A DNA stretch of 64,000 nt from Rhodococcoides fascians A44A (GCF_000760735.1 NZ_JMEX01000008.1:528018-592017); one strand, 5' to 3'. Shown: positions 26,076 to 41,952, counted from the first letter of the stretch. A program made the numbers and translations. The notes: generated by a model from the letters alone, not told the origin.

Positions 26076-26186
26076 GAACGGAAATACTGCCCTGTTCCGG
26101 TTCGTACCGCATCGCTCGGAAGTATTCTTTCGAGTCGTTCTCACGGATGACGGAAAGCGGAATTTCGTCAGGGTTTTCCCTGAGAT

Positions 26187-26226
26187 GCAAAGAACCTCCG
26201 AAGGTATTCCTTCGGAGGTTCTTTGC
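26187..26226. terminator. perfect 18-4-18 hairpin between the two ABC operons
   Basis: GCAAAGAACCTCCGAAGG, four bases TATT, then its exact reverse complement. It sits 20 bases after the stop of permease copy 2 and 111 bases before the start of ATPase copy 1, as expected for a terminator that separates the two exporter units. There is no long T-run, which is common in actinobacteria; an attenuator role is possible. Confidence 0.75.
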
Positions 26227-26245
26227 GGTTTGTATTACTTTACAC

Positions 26246-27043
26246 TCACGCGTCCCGGCGGTTGACGACCAGCAATGCTGCACCGAACACGACGGCGGTG
26301 AAGATCGCGAAGTAGACCAGGCTTCCCCACGGTCCCCAGTGATAGTCGACGCCTCCGGCTTCACCGAGGAAGTGGCTGGCGTTTCCGAAGGGCAGGAACG
26401 GCTGGATCGCGCGGCCGAAGGATCCGAACAGTCCGAACAGCGACTCGACCAGTAGCGGCCAGAGCAGCAGCAGTGCGATGGCGCCTGCGGACTGGCGAAG
26501 AAGCGCACCGACTCCGACGGCGATGAACACCTGCAGGAAGGCCAGGATCGCGGTTCCGTAGATCGCTCGCCAGGTGCCGTCGATGTCGAAGCTCAGCAGA
26601 GCGCCTGCATCCGGTCCGGCGACTGCCTTACCGATGTAGAACGCCAGCAGTCCGAGAACGAACGTCAGCACGAAACCGAACACACCGATGAGCGACGCTT
26701 TCGCGACCAGCACTGCGGCGCGGTTCGGGACCGCCTGGAACGTGGTTCTGATGATGCCGAAGCGGTATTCGCTGGTCACCGTCAGCGCAGCCAGGATCAT
26801 GAGGACCATGAGCCCCATGCCGCCGACGCCACTGCCGACCACTTCGAAGACCGACGGTAGGTAGGGCTCGAATTCGGGTTTGTTGCCCTCGGCGATCTGG
26901 TTGTTGTAGGACTGCAGACCCAGTTTGGCCGCCAGTCCCACCGCGAAGGCAAGCCCCAACCCGAGGGCGATGATGGCGATCGTGCACCACCAGGGTGACT
27001 TCGTCGAGGTGATCTTGATACGTTCCGCAGCCAACACACCCAT
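26246..27043 (-). CDS. ABC-2 type exporter permease, copy 2
   Basis: 265 residues, same topology as copy 1 (WWCTIAIIALGLGLAFAVG, GLMVLMILAALTV, VLVAKASLIGVFGFVLTFVLG). Differences from copy 1 are spread along the outward loops and helices, for example NQIAEGNKPEFEPYLPSVFEVV against DQVAQGDTPDYDPYLPTVYDAV, so the two exporters may differ in cargo. Overlaps the ATPase stop by one base. Confidence 0.88.
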   Translation of the reverse strand: MGVLAAERIKITSTKSPWWCTIAIIALGLGLAFAVGLAAKLGLQSYNNQIAEGNKPEFEPYLPSVFEVVGSGVGGMGLMVLMILAALTVTSEYRFGIIRTTFQAVPNRAAVLVAKASLIGVFGFVLTFVLGLLAFYIGKAVAGPDAGALLSFDIDGTWRAIYGTAILAFLQVFIAVGVGALLRQSAGAIALLLLWPLLVESLFGLFGSFGRAIQPFLPFGNASHFLGEAGGVDYHWGPWGSLVYFAIFTAVVFGAALLVVNRRDA

Positions 27044-28010
27044 CAGAGAGCACCACCCATCGCCTTGTAATCCGACCCCTGACCGTCCACACCATCAGCA
27101 CCCGCACCGTGATACTGAACATCCTCACCCGTCAGCTTCATGAACGCCTCCTCCAAAGACCCACGCTGCGAGGACAACTCATGCAACACGATCTGATGCC
27201 GAGCAGCGATATCACCGATCACCTCGGTCGTCGAATCCGTCACCACGATCGCCGGCTGCAACTGATCCACCCCCGCAGGCTCACGCACCGTCAACCCCGC
27301 CGACGTCAACGCACTCCGCAACGCATCCAACTGAGGACTACGCACCTTCACCGACGCCTCCGACGCATGATCGATGAAATCCTGCACCGACGTATCCGAC
27401 ACCAACCGACCCCGACCGATCACCACCAGATGCTCCGCCGTCTGCGCCATCTCCGACAACAGATGACTCGACACCAACACCGTCCGACCCTCCGCCGCCA
27501 AACGCTGCATGAACTTACGAATCCACACAATGCCCTCAGGATCGAGACCATTCACCGGCTCATCGAACAACAACACCTTCGGATCCCCCAACAACGCCCC
27601 CGCCAGACCCAACCGCTGCGACATACCGAGCGAGAAACCACCCGCATTCTTCTTCGCAACCTCACTCAACCCCACCAACCGAAGCACCTCGTCCACACGA
27701 GACCTCGGAATACCGTTCGACGCAGCCATCCACTCCAAATGCGCACGCGCAGAACGATTCGGATGCACCCACTTCGCATCCAACAACGCACCCACACTCC
27801 GCAACGGCTGCTTCAACTCGCCATACGGCTTACCCTCGATCAACGCCTGACCACTCGTCGGACGATCCAGACCCAAAATCGTCCGCATCGTCGTCGACTT
27901 CCCCGCACCATTCGGCCCGAGAAAACCCGTCACAATCCCCGGCTTCACGGAAAAAGACAGATCATCGACCGCCTTCACCGCACCGTACTGCTTCGTCAAC
28001 CCCGTCACTT
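26976..28010. repeat. 1,035-bp direct repeat, copy B (ABC ATPase gene)
   Basis: Second copy of the repeat described at 25034-26068. The boundaries lie at base GCGATCG in the permease and at the third codon of the ATPase gene. Confidence 0.9.
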
Positions 28011-28017
28011 GAATCAT
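27043..28017 (-). CDS. ABC exporter ATP-binding protein, copy 2
   Basis: 324 residues, same as copy 1 except for the second residue pair (MIQ instead of MIE). Same Walker A, signature, Walker B and H-loop. Start at ATG 28017. Followed by its own permease in a one-base overlap. Identical DNA beside diverged permeases suggests recent gene conversion, or strong selection for one ATPase that serves two permeases. The G/T-ending codon style is the same as copy 1. Confidence 0.93.
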   Translation of the reverse strand: MIQVTGLTKQYGAVKAVDDLSFSVKPGIVTGFLGPNGAGKSTTMRTILGLDRPTSGQALIEGKPYGELKQPLRSVGALLDAKWVHPNRSARAHLEWMAASNGIPRSRVDEVLRLVGLSEVAKKNAGGFSLGMSQRLGLAGALLGDPKVLLFDEPVNGLDPEGIVWIRKFMQRLAAEGRTVLVSSHLLSEMAQTAEHLVVIGRGRLVSDTSVQDFIDHASEASVKVRSPQLDALRSALTSAGLTVREPAGVDQLQPAIVVTDSTTEVIGDIAARHQIVLHELSSQRGSLEEAFMKLTGEDVQYHGAGADGVDGQGSDYKAMGGAL

Positions 28018-28098
28018 GGGGTCCACTGTGCCCGATCGACGGGTGCTCGCACATCGCCCGCGAGTCGCGATTCGACTCATCCTTTCGGATGACACCCG

Positions 28099-29080
<982 letters not shown>

Positions 29081-29084
<4 letters not shown>

Positions 29085-30181
29085 CGGTGCCTTCCTGTCT
29101 CGAATCGGGCTGGATCTGCAGCCTTGGCTTCGGGGAGTGTGTCGCCGGTGAGTAGTGCGGCGACAGCGTCTGTGGTGATGGGTGTCAGCAGGATTCCGTT
29201 GCGTCCGTGTCCGGCGGCGACGATGACGCGTTCGGAGACGCGGCCGATGAGCGGTAGGCCGTCGGGGCTCATGGGGCGCAGTCCGGCGGCGGCTTCGTGT
29301 AGTTCGTATTCGCCGATGCTGGGCATCAGTCGTTCGGCGTCGGCGATGAGGTCGCGGACTCCGGCGACGGTGACCTGGGTGTCGTGGCCGGATTCGTACT
29401 GGGTGGCGCCGACGACGAGGCCGTCGCCGCGTGGCACGAGGTAGATGGGGCGGCCGTGGACGCTGCCTCGGATGGTTCGGCTGGGCGGAGCCGTCGCGCT
29501 GGGTCGTCGTCTGAGTCGGAGTATTTCGCCTTTGACGGGTCGGACGGGGATGTCCGGGAGAAGGGCGGAGACCTGCGCTCCGGCGGCGACGACGATTCGG
29601 TCGGCAGTCAGGGCGTCGAGGTCGGTCACCTGTTCGGCGACGAAGTCGACGCCGGCTGCGGACGCTGTCAGTGCGTCGACGAGGGCGCGGTTGTCGACGG
29701 CCTGTTCCGTCGGCGCGAGAAGTCCGAGGCGGATGTTCTGCGCGAGCGAAGGTTCGAGTTCCCGGATCTGCGCCCGGTTCAGGATGTCCAGCTGGTGCCC
29801 GTGTTCGCCGACGAATTCTGCGATGGTCCGCAGGTCCTGGGCGTCGGCGGCGTCGAGTGCGACGGTCAACGAGCCCGATGCGGTGAACACGTCGACTCCG
29901 AGCTCGCGTGCGAACTCGGGCCAGCGGTCCAGCGAGCGCGCCCCCAGCTTCAGTAGTTCGTGTTCGCCCGGCCATCCCTCGGACAGCGGTGCGAGCATTC
30001 CGCCGGCCACCCAGGACGCGCCCGACCCGATGTTCGGGTCGTACAGCTGGACCGACCATCCGTCGCGCTGCGCCCTGGCTGCGACGGCGAGGCCGATGAC
30101 GCCGCCTCCGACGACGGCAAGCGTTCCGAGCCCCGACTTTTCGAACTGCGGCCCGTCGAACTGCGACTTTTCGAACTTCAC
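29081..30181 (-). CDS. thiO: glycine oxidase ThiO
   Basis: FAD-dependent oxidase that makes dehydroglycine for thiazole synthesis. 366 residues. Rossmann FAD motif VVGGGVIGLAVAARAQ near residue 22, PNIGSGASWVAGGMLAP, and the C-terminal FAD-binding stretch LRPMSPDGLPLIGRVSERVIVAAGHGRNGILLTP. GTG start at 30181, nine bases after GAGGG; about 17 variable residues (with FEKS twice) precede the FAD domain, so a later start cannot be excluded. First gene of thiO-thiS-thiG, under a TPP riboswitch. Confidence 0.92.
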
Positions 30182-30194
30182 CGAGAACCACCCT

Positions 30195-30283
30195 CACTCC
30201 CTGCGCCGGCATGATCCGGTTCAGGTATTGACGGTAAGGACGGGCGTGTCCACTCTCAGCCCCGCGTACCCCAGGACTCCCGT
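30195..30283 (-). ncRNA. TPP (THI-box) riboswitch upstream of thiO
   Basis: On the minus strand the sequence holds the thiamine pyrophosphate aptamer landmarks in order: GGGGTACGCGGGGCTGAGAG (CTGAGA pyrimidine sensor), ACCTGAACCGGATCATGCC and GGCGCAGGGA (pyrophosphate sensor), closing with GGAGTG. It ends 13 bases before the thiO start, and the likely ribosome site GAGGG lies just at the 3' end of the closing helix. Control of translation start by TPP is therefore likely. thiE, on the other strand, is not served by it. Confidence 0.92.
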
Positions 30284-30322
30284 GTATCTGTCTTTCCGAC
30301 GAGAAGACTACCGTCTGGAGAC

Positions 30323-31003
30323 GTGCATCCCACTCAGAGCTCCCGTGAACGCTTGAACTCTGCCCGCCTGTACCTGTGCACCGACGCCAGGCGCGAGCTC
30401 GGCGATCTAGCCCAGTTCGCCGAGGCGGCACTGTCCGGCGGCGTCGACATCATTCAGCTTCGCGACAAGAACTCCGCAGGTGAGCGTGAGTTCGGTCCGC
30501 TGGAGGCCAAGGACGAACTGGCTGCGCTGGCCGTCCTGTCCGCGGCCACCAGGCGTCACGGCGCGCTGTTGGCCGTCAACGACCGCGCGGACCTGGCGTT
30601 GGCGTCGAACGCCGATGTGTTGCATCTGGGCCAGGGCGATCTGCCGGTGCATTACGCGCGGCAGATCCTCGGACCGGATGTGGTGATCGGACGTTCGACG
30701 CAGAACCGTAGCCAGGCGAGTCTGGCGGCGATCGAGGACGGTGTGGACTACTTCGCGACCGGGCCGGTGTGGGCGACGCCGACGAAGCCGAATCGCAAGG
30801 CCGCGGGCCTCGAACTGGTGCGCAGCACGGCCGACTCGGCTCCGACACGGCCGTGGTTCGCCATCGGCGGTGTCGACGCCGACAACGTCGACGAGGTCCT
30901 TGCGGCCGGCGCGGACCGTGTTGTCGTCGTGCGTGCCATCACGCAGGCCCGCGACCCGCAGGCCGCAGCTCAGGCGCTGGCGGAGAAGCTGAAGGGCAAC
31001 TAG
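30323..31003 (+). CDS. thiE: thiamine-phosphate synthase
   Basis: Joins HMP pyrophosphate and thiazole phosphate to thiamine phosphate. 226 residues, TIM barrel: [47 protein letters not shown] and the phosphate loop [20 protein letters not shown], then [14 protein letters not shown] start at 30323 (TTG 30353 is possible). Divergent from thiO. Its stop shares bases with the stop of the convergent NUDIX gene. Confidence 0.93.
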   Translation: MHPTQSSRERLNSARLYLCTDARRELGDLAQFAEAALSGGVDIIQLRDKNSAGEREFGPLEAKDELAALAVLSAATRRHGALLAVNDRADLALASNADVLHLGQGDLPVHYARQILGPDVVIGRSTQNRSQASLAAIEDGVDYFATGPVWATPTKPNRKAAGLELVRSTADSAPTRPWFAIGGVDADNVDEVLAAGADRVVVVRAITQARDPQAAAQALAEKLKGN

Positions 31004-31839
31004 CTCAGCCAGGCGAGGACGGTCGACGGCGGGAGCACCTGCACCGCCGTCGGCAACCGTTCCTTCAGGCCGCGGTCCGCGGTGACGAGCGCGGTCAGCG
31101 CGCTTCCGTCGTGTGCGCGCCGGGCGAGTTCGTCGTCGCCGCTGCCCGACGCATGGATGACGGGGACTCGGGCGTCGTCGAATCGGGCTGCGCGGGCGTC
31201 GCCTTCGAGGACGGCTTCGATGGTGGTGAGCCACCCGTAGGTGCCGCCGGGCAGTTCGACGGTGCGCGGCAGGACGTCGGCGAGGGAGGTCAGCAGCTCG
31301 CCGGTTGCGCCGCTGCGGTCCTTCCACCAGCCGTTGGGGCGGGAGCCGAGCACGTTGGCGGTGTCGAGCAGTACGCGGAGAGGTTCGGTCCGCAAGGTGG
31401 GCCAGCTCGCCGCGAAGCCGGGGTGCAGAGGCAGGGCGTCGACCATGCTTTCGGGAACCCAACGCAGTTCGGTGCTTTCACCGTTCGGGGTGGTGGGAAG
31501 CTGAGTGTCGGCGTCGGCGACGACGGTGGTGTACGTCCAACCGCTCGGGGCCGTCGCGGTGAGCTTTTCTCCTCGGACGTTGAGCCGGGCCGCGCCGATT
31601 CCTGCTTCTTCGTCGGCTTCACGGACGGCGGCCGTCACTGCGCTCTCGTGCGAGTCCTTCGCGCCGCCCGGAAGCGCCCAGGTTCCGCCCTGGTGACTCC
31701 AGAGGGCGCGGTGTTGCAGCAGTACCGTCGGCTCACCGTCTGCGGACGGTGCACGCAGGAGCAGACCTGCGGCTCCGTACCTTCCCCAGTGTCGCGTGCC
31801 GTTCTCCCCGACTACCCACCCGTCACCGTCGCCGCGCAT
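31000..31839 (-). CDS. MutT3-like NUDIX protein with extra C-terminal domain
   Basis: About 279 residues in two parts. Residues 20-150 are a NUDIX hydrolase with a full Nudix box, GAKDSHE (59-65) and READEEAG (73-80), and substrate region TWALPGG. Residues 155-279 start [23 protein letters not shown] and contain [15 protein letters not shown], a layout like PIN/NYN-type nuclease folds with Asp residues at the right places; this part is normally found as a separate small protein. MutT3 of M. tuberculosis, in the same place, lacks it as I recall. The start at ATG 31839 has GGAGG almost touching it, so initiation may be unusual. Confidence 0.82.
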   Translation of the reverse strand: MRGDGDGWVVGENGTRHWGRYGAAGLLLRAPSADGEPTVLLQHRALWSHQGGTWALPGGAKDSHESAVTAAVREADEEAGIGAARLNVRGEKLTATAPSGWTYTTVVADADTQLPTTPNGESTELRWVPESMVDALPLHPGFAASWPTLRTEPLRVLLDTANVLGSRPNGWWKDRSGATGELLTSLADVLPRTVELPGGTYGWLTTIEAVLEGDARAARFDDARVPVIHASGSGDDELARRAHDGSALTALVTADRGLKERLPTAVQVLPPSTVLAWLS

Positions 31840-31911
31840 ACCTCCACACCTTAGGGGACTGCACCTTCGGAGTGTTCGCCGTCCACGTACGCACCGCGGG
31901 CGGAAACTTAT

Positions 31912-33224
31912 ATGCTCGAACCTGTGAACGTGGTCGGCACTACACCCACTGCTGCCGTACCTCCCACGACGGCCGCCACGGCCTCGGAGAGCGACTCGCG
32001 GCGTGAGTTGCGGCGCCTGGCACGCTCGACGCCTGCGCGCATGATCGCCCTGGGCGGTCTGCTGATCGTGTTGCTGGTCGCGACGGGGTTCGTGACGAGT
32101 GAGGCTGTGTCCGATCGCGAGTCCACGCTCGATTCGTTGTTGGTGCGCACCGAGCCTCTGGCCAATTCCGCGCAGAATCTGTACGGCGCCCTGTCGGTCG
32201 CGGATGCCGCGGCGTCGACGGCGTTCATCTCCGGTGGCCTGGAACCTCAGGCGGTGCGTGACCGGTACGCGCAGGCCATCGGCGACGCGGGCACCGAGCT
32301 GATCCGGGCGTCTGGCGGGCTCGGCGAGTCCGACACCGAGGCCAGGGACGCTCTCACGGAGATCGGTGCGGCACTGCCGGTGTACACGGGCCTCGTCGAG
32401 ACCGCCCGTTCCAACAATCGGAGTGGCAATCCCGTCGGATCGTCGTACCTCGGTGAGGCGTCCACGCTGATGCAGACCTCGCTGCTTCCCCGCGCCGAGG
32501 GCCTGTACACGGCGCAGGCATCGCGGGTGTCGACGGATCAGGAAAGGTTCGTCCACCCACCGGTGTTCGCTATCGCGACCATCGTCGTCGTCCTCGGACT
32601 GCTGGTGTTGGCTCAGCTGTACTTGTCGCGGCGCACGCACCGGACCCTGAACTGGGGGTTTCTGACGGCGTCGGGTCTGGTCACGGTGCTCCTCGGGTGG
32701 ATGCTGGTGGCCGGGCTCATCTCCGCGACCGCGACCGACCGTGCGCTGGACCGCGGTGTCACCCCGCTGCAGAAGCTCACCACGGGGTTCATCCTCGCTC
32801 AGCAGGCCAGGTCCGACGAGACTCTCAACCTCGTGCGCCGCGGCAGCACCCGCGAGTACGACGCCGAATTCAACGACAACACGCAGAAACTGGCCGATCT
32901 GTTCGACGGTGATGCGGCGATGACGGAGTCGTTGGCCAAGTGGAAGACCGCGCATCAGCGGATCGACGACGCGTTGGCCGTCGGCGATTTCAACACCGCC
33001 GTCACCATCGCGACGGGAAGCGGCGTCGCAGATTCGGCGGTTCAGTTCAAGGCTCTCGACGACATGCTGATCGCCGGCATCGAACAGGGCCGTACCGAGC
33101 TTCGGGGCAACGTCGAGCGGGCCAAGACCTCCCTCGTCGCGTTGAGCTCCGGAGCCATCGTCCTCACGATCGCCGCTGCGGCGGGCGTCGCAGGCGGTCT
33201 CGTTCCAAGGTTGCGTGAGTACCT

Positions 33225-33228
<4 letters not shown>
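31912..33228 (+). CDS. glnX: GlnX-like membrane sensor protein
   Basis: 438 residues, four transmembrane helices around two periplasmic helical sensor regions: TM1 about 40-60, an extracytoplasmic part to about 215, TM2-TM3 at about 218-270, a second extracytoplasmic part to about 395, and TM4 near the end. The architecture matches mycobacterial GlnX (Rv0412c), which together with GlnH senses aspartate and glutamate outside the cell and passes the signal to PknG. ATG at 31912; GTG 31924 is an alternative. GTGA overlap with glnH. Confidence 0.87.
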
Positions 33229-37784
<4,556 letters not shown>

Positions 37785-37788
<4 letters not shown>

Positions 37789-39860
37789 GCCTGGTGCCCC
37801 TGTGCCTGGATGGCCGTGATGGCAACGGTGTTGACGATGTCCTCCACCAGTGCACCGCGAGAGAGGTCGTTGACGGGCTTGCGAAGACCCTGCAGAACCG
37901 GCCCGACCGCGACGGCACCTGCGCTGCGCTGCACCGCCTTGTACGTGTTGTTGCCCGTGTTGAGGTCCGGGAAGATGAACACCGTTGCGCGGCCGGCGAC
38001 ATCGGAATCGGGCAGCTTGGACTTCGCGACGGACGGCTCTATCGCTGCGTCGTACTGAATCGGGCCCTCCACGAGCAGTTCCGGGTTTCGTTCCCGCACG
38101 AGCCGCGTGGCCTCGCGTACCTTGTCGACGTCGGCGCCGGTTCCCGAGTCGCCGGTGGAATAGGACAGCATCGCGATGCGGGGTTCGATGCCGAACTGAG
38201 CGGACGTGGTCGCCGACGAGATCGCGATGTCGGCCAGTTGCTCCGCCGTCGGGTCCGGCACGATAGCGCAGTCGCCGTAGGCGAGAACGCGGTCGGACAG
38301 GCACATCAAGAAGATGCTCGAGACGGTGTCGACGCCGTCGGCCGTCTTGATGATCTCGAACGACGGACGGATCGTGTGGGCTGTGGTGTGGGCGGCGCCG
38401 GACACCATGCCGTCGGCAATTCCCTTGTACACCATCATGGTTCCGAAGTAGGAGATGTCGGTCATGATCTCGCGTGCCCGCTCGATGCGCATGCCCTTGT
38501 GCTTGCGTAGTTCGGTGTATTCGGCGGCGAAGTCCTCGGCGTGGTCCGAGGTCTTGGGGTCGAGCACCTGCGCGTCGCCGAGGTCGACACCGAGTTCCGC
38601 TGCGCGACGCCGGATGGGGCCTTCCTCGCCGAGGATCGTCAGCGTGGCCCCCTGCCGCTGCAGCAGCCTTCCCGCCGCGCGAAGGATGCGGTCGTCACCG
38701 CCCTCGGGGAGGACGATGTGTTTCTGATCGGCGCGAGCGCGGTGGATCAGCTGGTACTCGAACATCTGCGGGGTGGTGATCGACGGAATGCTCAGCTCCA
38801 GCCGATCCAGCAGGGCCCGAGCGTCGACGCGCTGTTCCATCAGGCTCAGTGCGGTGTCCACCTTGCGCTGCGAGCCGACGGCCACCCGGCCACGTGCTTT
38901 CGCCGCCGCGGAGGCGGTGTCGAACGTACCGAGGTCCGTCGTCAGGATCGGCAGTTTGGGACCGAGACCGGACACGAGCCTGGCGATCGCGGGGTGCGGC
39001 TCGATGCCCCCGTTCATGATGATGCCGGCGAGCGAGGGAAAGCCCTCTGCTTCATGGGCGTTGACCAGTGCCAGCAGCACGTCCGAGCGGTCGGCCGGGG
39101 CGATGACCACCACTGAATCCGTCAGACGCTCGAGGATGTGCTCGGCCGTCATCCCGCCGACCATGACCCGAAGCGCTTCGCGTTGCATGAGCTCGGGGTC
39201 TCCGCTGTAGAGCTTTCCGTCGACGGCCTCGAGCAGCTCGGCCATCGTCGGGGCGATCAGCAGTGGGATCTCCGGCAGGCTCCACGCTGGCACTCCGAGC
39301 GGTGTCAGTGCCTCGGTGACCTCGTCGAGCTTGTCGGGATCGCATCGGTTGGCGACGATCGCGGCGAGGTGCGCGTGGTGCTGACGAAGCTCGGCCTGAC
39401 ACAGCTGCGCCAATTGGACGATCTCGCTCGTCGACCGTTCCGAGCCTCGAAGCGCAAGCAGCACAGGCGCGCCGAGGTTCGCTGCGACACGGGCGTTGAA
39501 ACTCAGTTCCGACGGGCTGCCGACGTCCGTGAAATCGCTGCCGACGATCACCACTGCGTCGCACTGCGCGGCGACGTCGTGGAAGCGTGAGACGATCTCG
39601 CCGAGCGCGGCGTCGGGATCGGCGTGCACGGCCTCGTAGGTGACGCCGAGTGACTGCTCGTAGGACAGATCCGCCGTCGTGTGGTCGACGAGAAGTTCCA
39701 GAATGTAGTCGGTTTCCGTCGTCGACCTCGCGATGGGCCGGAAGACACCGACCCGGGCCGCAGACGCACACAGCATCTGGAGCACTCCGAGTGCAATGGT
39801 CGACTTACCGGTGTCGCCCTCGGGTGAGGCGATGTAGATGCTCGATGCAGGCTCGGCCAT
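37785..39860 (-). CDS. pta: phosphate acetyltransferase, long form
   Basis: Makes acetyl phosphate from acetyl-CoA; with AckA it forms the acetate pathway. 691 residues in three parts: an N-terminal P-loop BioD-like domain ([16 protein letters not shown]), a DRTGG domain in the middle, and the catalytic PTA_PTB domain ([49 protein letters not shown]). ATG at 39860 gives the normal family start; the frame extends further but into the divergent neighbour. Confidence 0.94.
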
Positions 39861-39921
39861 GGGAGTCAGCGTACTGGTTCCTGCTGTTGACAGAAGGTGA
39901 CCTGCGGTAGTCAGATCGGTC

Positions 39922-40437
39922 ATGGCCGAATCACCGTTTCCCGATGTGCGCTGGGGCAGCGAAACGAGCTTCATCCGCACACCCGCCGTCGCGTTCGCCG
40001 CGACCAAACCAGGATCGTGGGTGATCCGGAACCTCGCAGGCGTCGACCGTAGGCTGCTCGAGCGAACGAACGGCCGGTTCACGATCCTCGGTCCCATCGC
40101 CGCGCCGGTGGTGCTTCTGACGACGACCGGCCGCAAATCCGGTCGACCCAGAACGTCCCCGCTGCTGTACTACCGCGAGAGCGACAAGCTGTACGTCGTC
40201 GGCAGCAACTTCGGGCAACAGCACCACCCGGCATGGACGTCGAACCTCCTCGCCGACCCCAACGCCACCGTCGCCATCGGGGGCAAGAAGATCCCCGTCA
40301 CCGCCACCCCCGTCGTCGGCGCGGAGAAAGCTCGCATCTACGCGGCGTTCAACGACATGGTCCGCGTCTACGGGGAGTACAAGAACCGCACCGACCGGGA
40401 CATGCGCATGTTCGAACTGGCGGCCGTGCAGCCCTGA
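39922..40437 (+). CDS. nitroreductase-family deazaflavin (F420)-dependent oxidoreductase
   Basis: 171 residues, split-barrel fold of the Ddn group (DUF385). Core blocks VVLLTTTGRKSGRPRTSPLLYY, YVVGSNFGQQHHPAWTSNLLADP and the end DRDMRMFELAA are diagnostic. Reduces an unknown substrate with F420H2, which Fgd (next gene, other strand) regenerates. ATG at 39922, divergent from pta. A stem-loop lies after its stop. Confidence 0.88.
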   Translation: MAESPFPDVRWGSETSFIRTPAVAFAATKPGSWVIRNLAGVDRRLLERTNGRFTILGPIAAPVVLLTTTGRKSGRPRTSPLLYYRESDKLYVVGSNFGQQHHPAWTSNLLADPNATVAIGGKKIPVTATPVVGAEKARIYAAFNDMVRVYGEYKNRTDRDMRMFELAAVQP

Positions 40438-40443
40438 CCACCC

Positions 40444-40488
40444 GCATGGATGTGCCACCGCCTACGCGTTGCGGTGGCACATCCATGC
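40444..40488. terminator. stem-loop between convergent genes
   Basis: GCATGGATGTGCCACCGC, a nine-base loop, then its exact reverse complement. It lies 7 bases after the stop of the deazaflavin-dependent gene and 19 bases from the end of fgd1, so it can serve as a terminator in both directions. Confidence 0.85.
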
Positions 40489-40506
40489 CGGCGGGGAGCG
40501 GTCGAA

Positions 40507-41520
40507 CTAACCCAACTTGCGCAGCCGCGGCGACAGGTCGCGCTCGAAGAGTTCGAGGAAGCGCTTCTGGTCGTGTCCGGGGGCGTGGAAGACGAGGTGG
40601 TTCAGGCCCGCGTCGGTGTACTGCTTGACCTTCTCCACGGCCTCGTCGGGGTCGGAGGCGACGATCCACCGCTTGGCGACCTGCTCGATGGGCAGTTCGT
40701 CGGCTGCTTTCTCCATTTCGATCGGGTCGTCGATGGAGTGCTTCTGCTCCGGGGTCAGTGACAGTGGCGCCCAGAATCGGGTGTTCTCCAGCGCGAGGTC
40801 CGGGTCGGTGTCGTAGGAGATCTTGATTTCGATCATCTTGTCGATGTCGCCTGCGTCGCGTTCGGCTTTGCCTGCGCCCTCTTCGACGGCGGGAAGCAGC
40901 TTGTCGGTGTAGAGCTCCATGCCCTTGCCGGAAGTGCAGATGAAGCCGTCGCCTGCGCGGCCTGCGTACCGGGCGACGACGGGTCCGCCCGCGGCGATGT
41001 AGACGGGGATTCCGCCTTCGGGGACGTCGTAGATCGATGCACCCTTGGTGGTGTAGTACTCGCCGTCGAAGTCGACGCGGTCACCGAGCCACAGTTCTCG
41101 CATCAGGCGCACGGATTCGCGGAGGCGCGCGAAGCGTTCCTTGAATTCGGGCCATTCTCCGGTGAATCCGGTGGCGATTTCGTTGAGTGCTTCGCCGGTG
41201 CCGACGCCGAGCATGATTCGCCCCGGGTACAGGCAGCCCATCGTGGCGAATGCCTGGGCGATGACGGAGGGGTTGTAGCGGAAGGTCGGGGTGAGGACCG
41301 AGGTGCCGAGCTGGATGGTCTTGGTTCGTTCACCGACGGCCGTCATCCATGCCAACGAGAACGGTGCGTGTCCGCCTTCGTGCCGCCAGGGCTGGAAGTG
41401 GTCACTGACCGTCGCCGAGTCCATGCCGTGCTGCTCGGCGAGAACACCGAGTTCGACGAGCTCGCGCGGTCCGAACTGCTCCGCCGACGCCTTGTATCCC
41501 AGTTTCAAAGCCTGTGCCAC
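40507..41520 (-). CDS. fgd1: F420-dependent glucose-6-phosphate dehydrogenase
   Basis: Oxidises glucose 6-phosphate and reduces coenzyme F420. 337 residues, luciferase-like TIM barrel. Close agreement with mycobacterial Fgd1: [40 protein letters not shown] (F420-binding His and Trp), [34 protein letters not shown] start at 41520 reproduces the family N-terminus. Transcribed alone; supplies F420H2 for enzymes such as the one at 39922. Confidence 0.95.
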   Translation of the reverse strand: MAQALKLGYKASAEQFGPRELVELGVLAEQHGMDSATVSDHFQPWRHEGGHAPFSLAWMTAVGERTKTIQLGTSVLTPTFRYNPSVIAQAFATMGCLYPGRIMLGVGTGEALNEIATGFTGEWPEFKERFARLRESVRLMRELWLGDRVDFDGEYYTTKGASIYDVPEGGIPVYIAAGGPVVARYAGRAGDGFICTSGKGMELYTDKLLPAVEEGAGKAERDAGDIDKMIEIKISYDTDPDLALENTRFWAPLSLTPEQKHSIDDPIEMEKAADELPIEQVAKRWIVASDPDEAVEKVKQYTDAGLNHLVFHAPGHDQKRFLELFERDLSPRLRKLG

Positions 41521-41583
41521 GCGCTGCTCCCTTGTCGAATGTCACTAATCCTTCGATTGTGCACTCCCGACGGAAACGGTGGG

Positions 41584-41952
41584 CTAGTGGATCCCCAGCA
41601 CCGTGACAATTCCGGCCATTACGGCAACTGCACCGATTCCGACGGCGAACATCCAGAGATCTTTGGCGTCGGGCATCGGCGCTCCGGCTTCGAGTGCCCG
41701 ACGGACCTGCAACCAGCGTCGCAATCCGACGACGGCAGCCGACGCCGCCATGCCGATCAGGACCAGTCCGAGCGTCGTGCGAACCCATCCGGTACTGAAA
41801 TCGGGAACGAGGTGGACGATGGCGATGCCGCCCGCGAGCAAACCGAGCGACGTGCGCATCCACGCCAGGAAGGTGCGCTCGCTGGCCAGGGTGAATCGTT
41901 CGTCCGGGCGGGCGGGCGGTCCAACAGGCGGCTCGTCGGTCACACTCCACAT
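41584..41952 (-). CDS. DUF202 (YidH-type) membrane protein
   Basis: About 122 residues: the family motif ASERTFLAWMRTSLGLLAGGIAIVHL followed by TM helices near 55-75 and 100-120. Function unknown. ATG 41952 and GTG 41943 are both possible starts, neither with a clear ribosome site. It follows the aldo-keto reductase gene by 22 bases and may be the last gene of the rhodanese operon. Confidence 0.8.
   Translation of the reverse strand: MWSVTDEPPVGPPARPDERFTLASERTFLAWMRTSLGLLAGGIAIVHLVPDFSTGWVRTTLGLVLIGMAASAAVVGLRRWLQVRRALEAGAPMPDAKDLWMFAVGIGAVAVMAGIVTVLGIH

Noticed and set aside
25167..26150. 327-residue His/Arg/Thr-rich plus-strand frame, repeated at 27109-28092
   Set aside because: Antisense of the two ABC ATPase genes; looked like a repetitive protein only because of the unusual codon use of the real genes.
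24304..28017. Composite transposon or insertion sequence behind the ABC duplication
   Set aside because: No transposase, terminal inverted repeats or target duplication at the edges; gene conversion of a tandem duplication explains the data.
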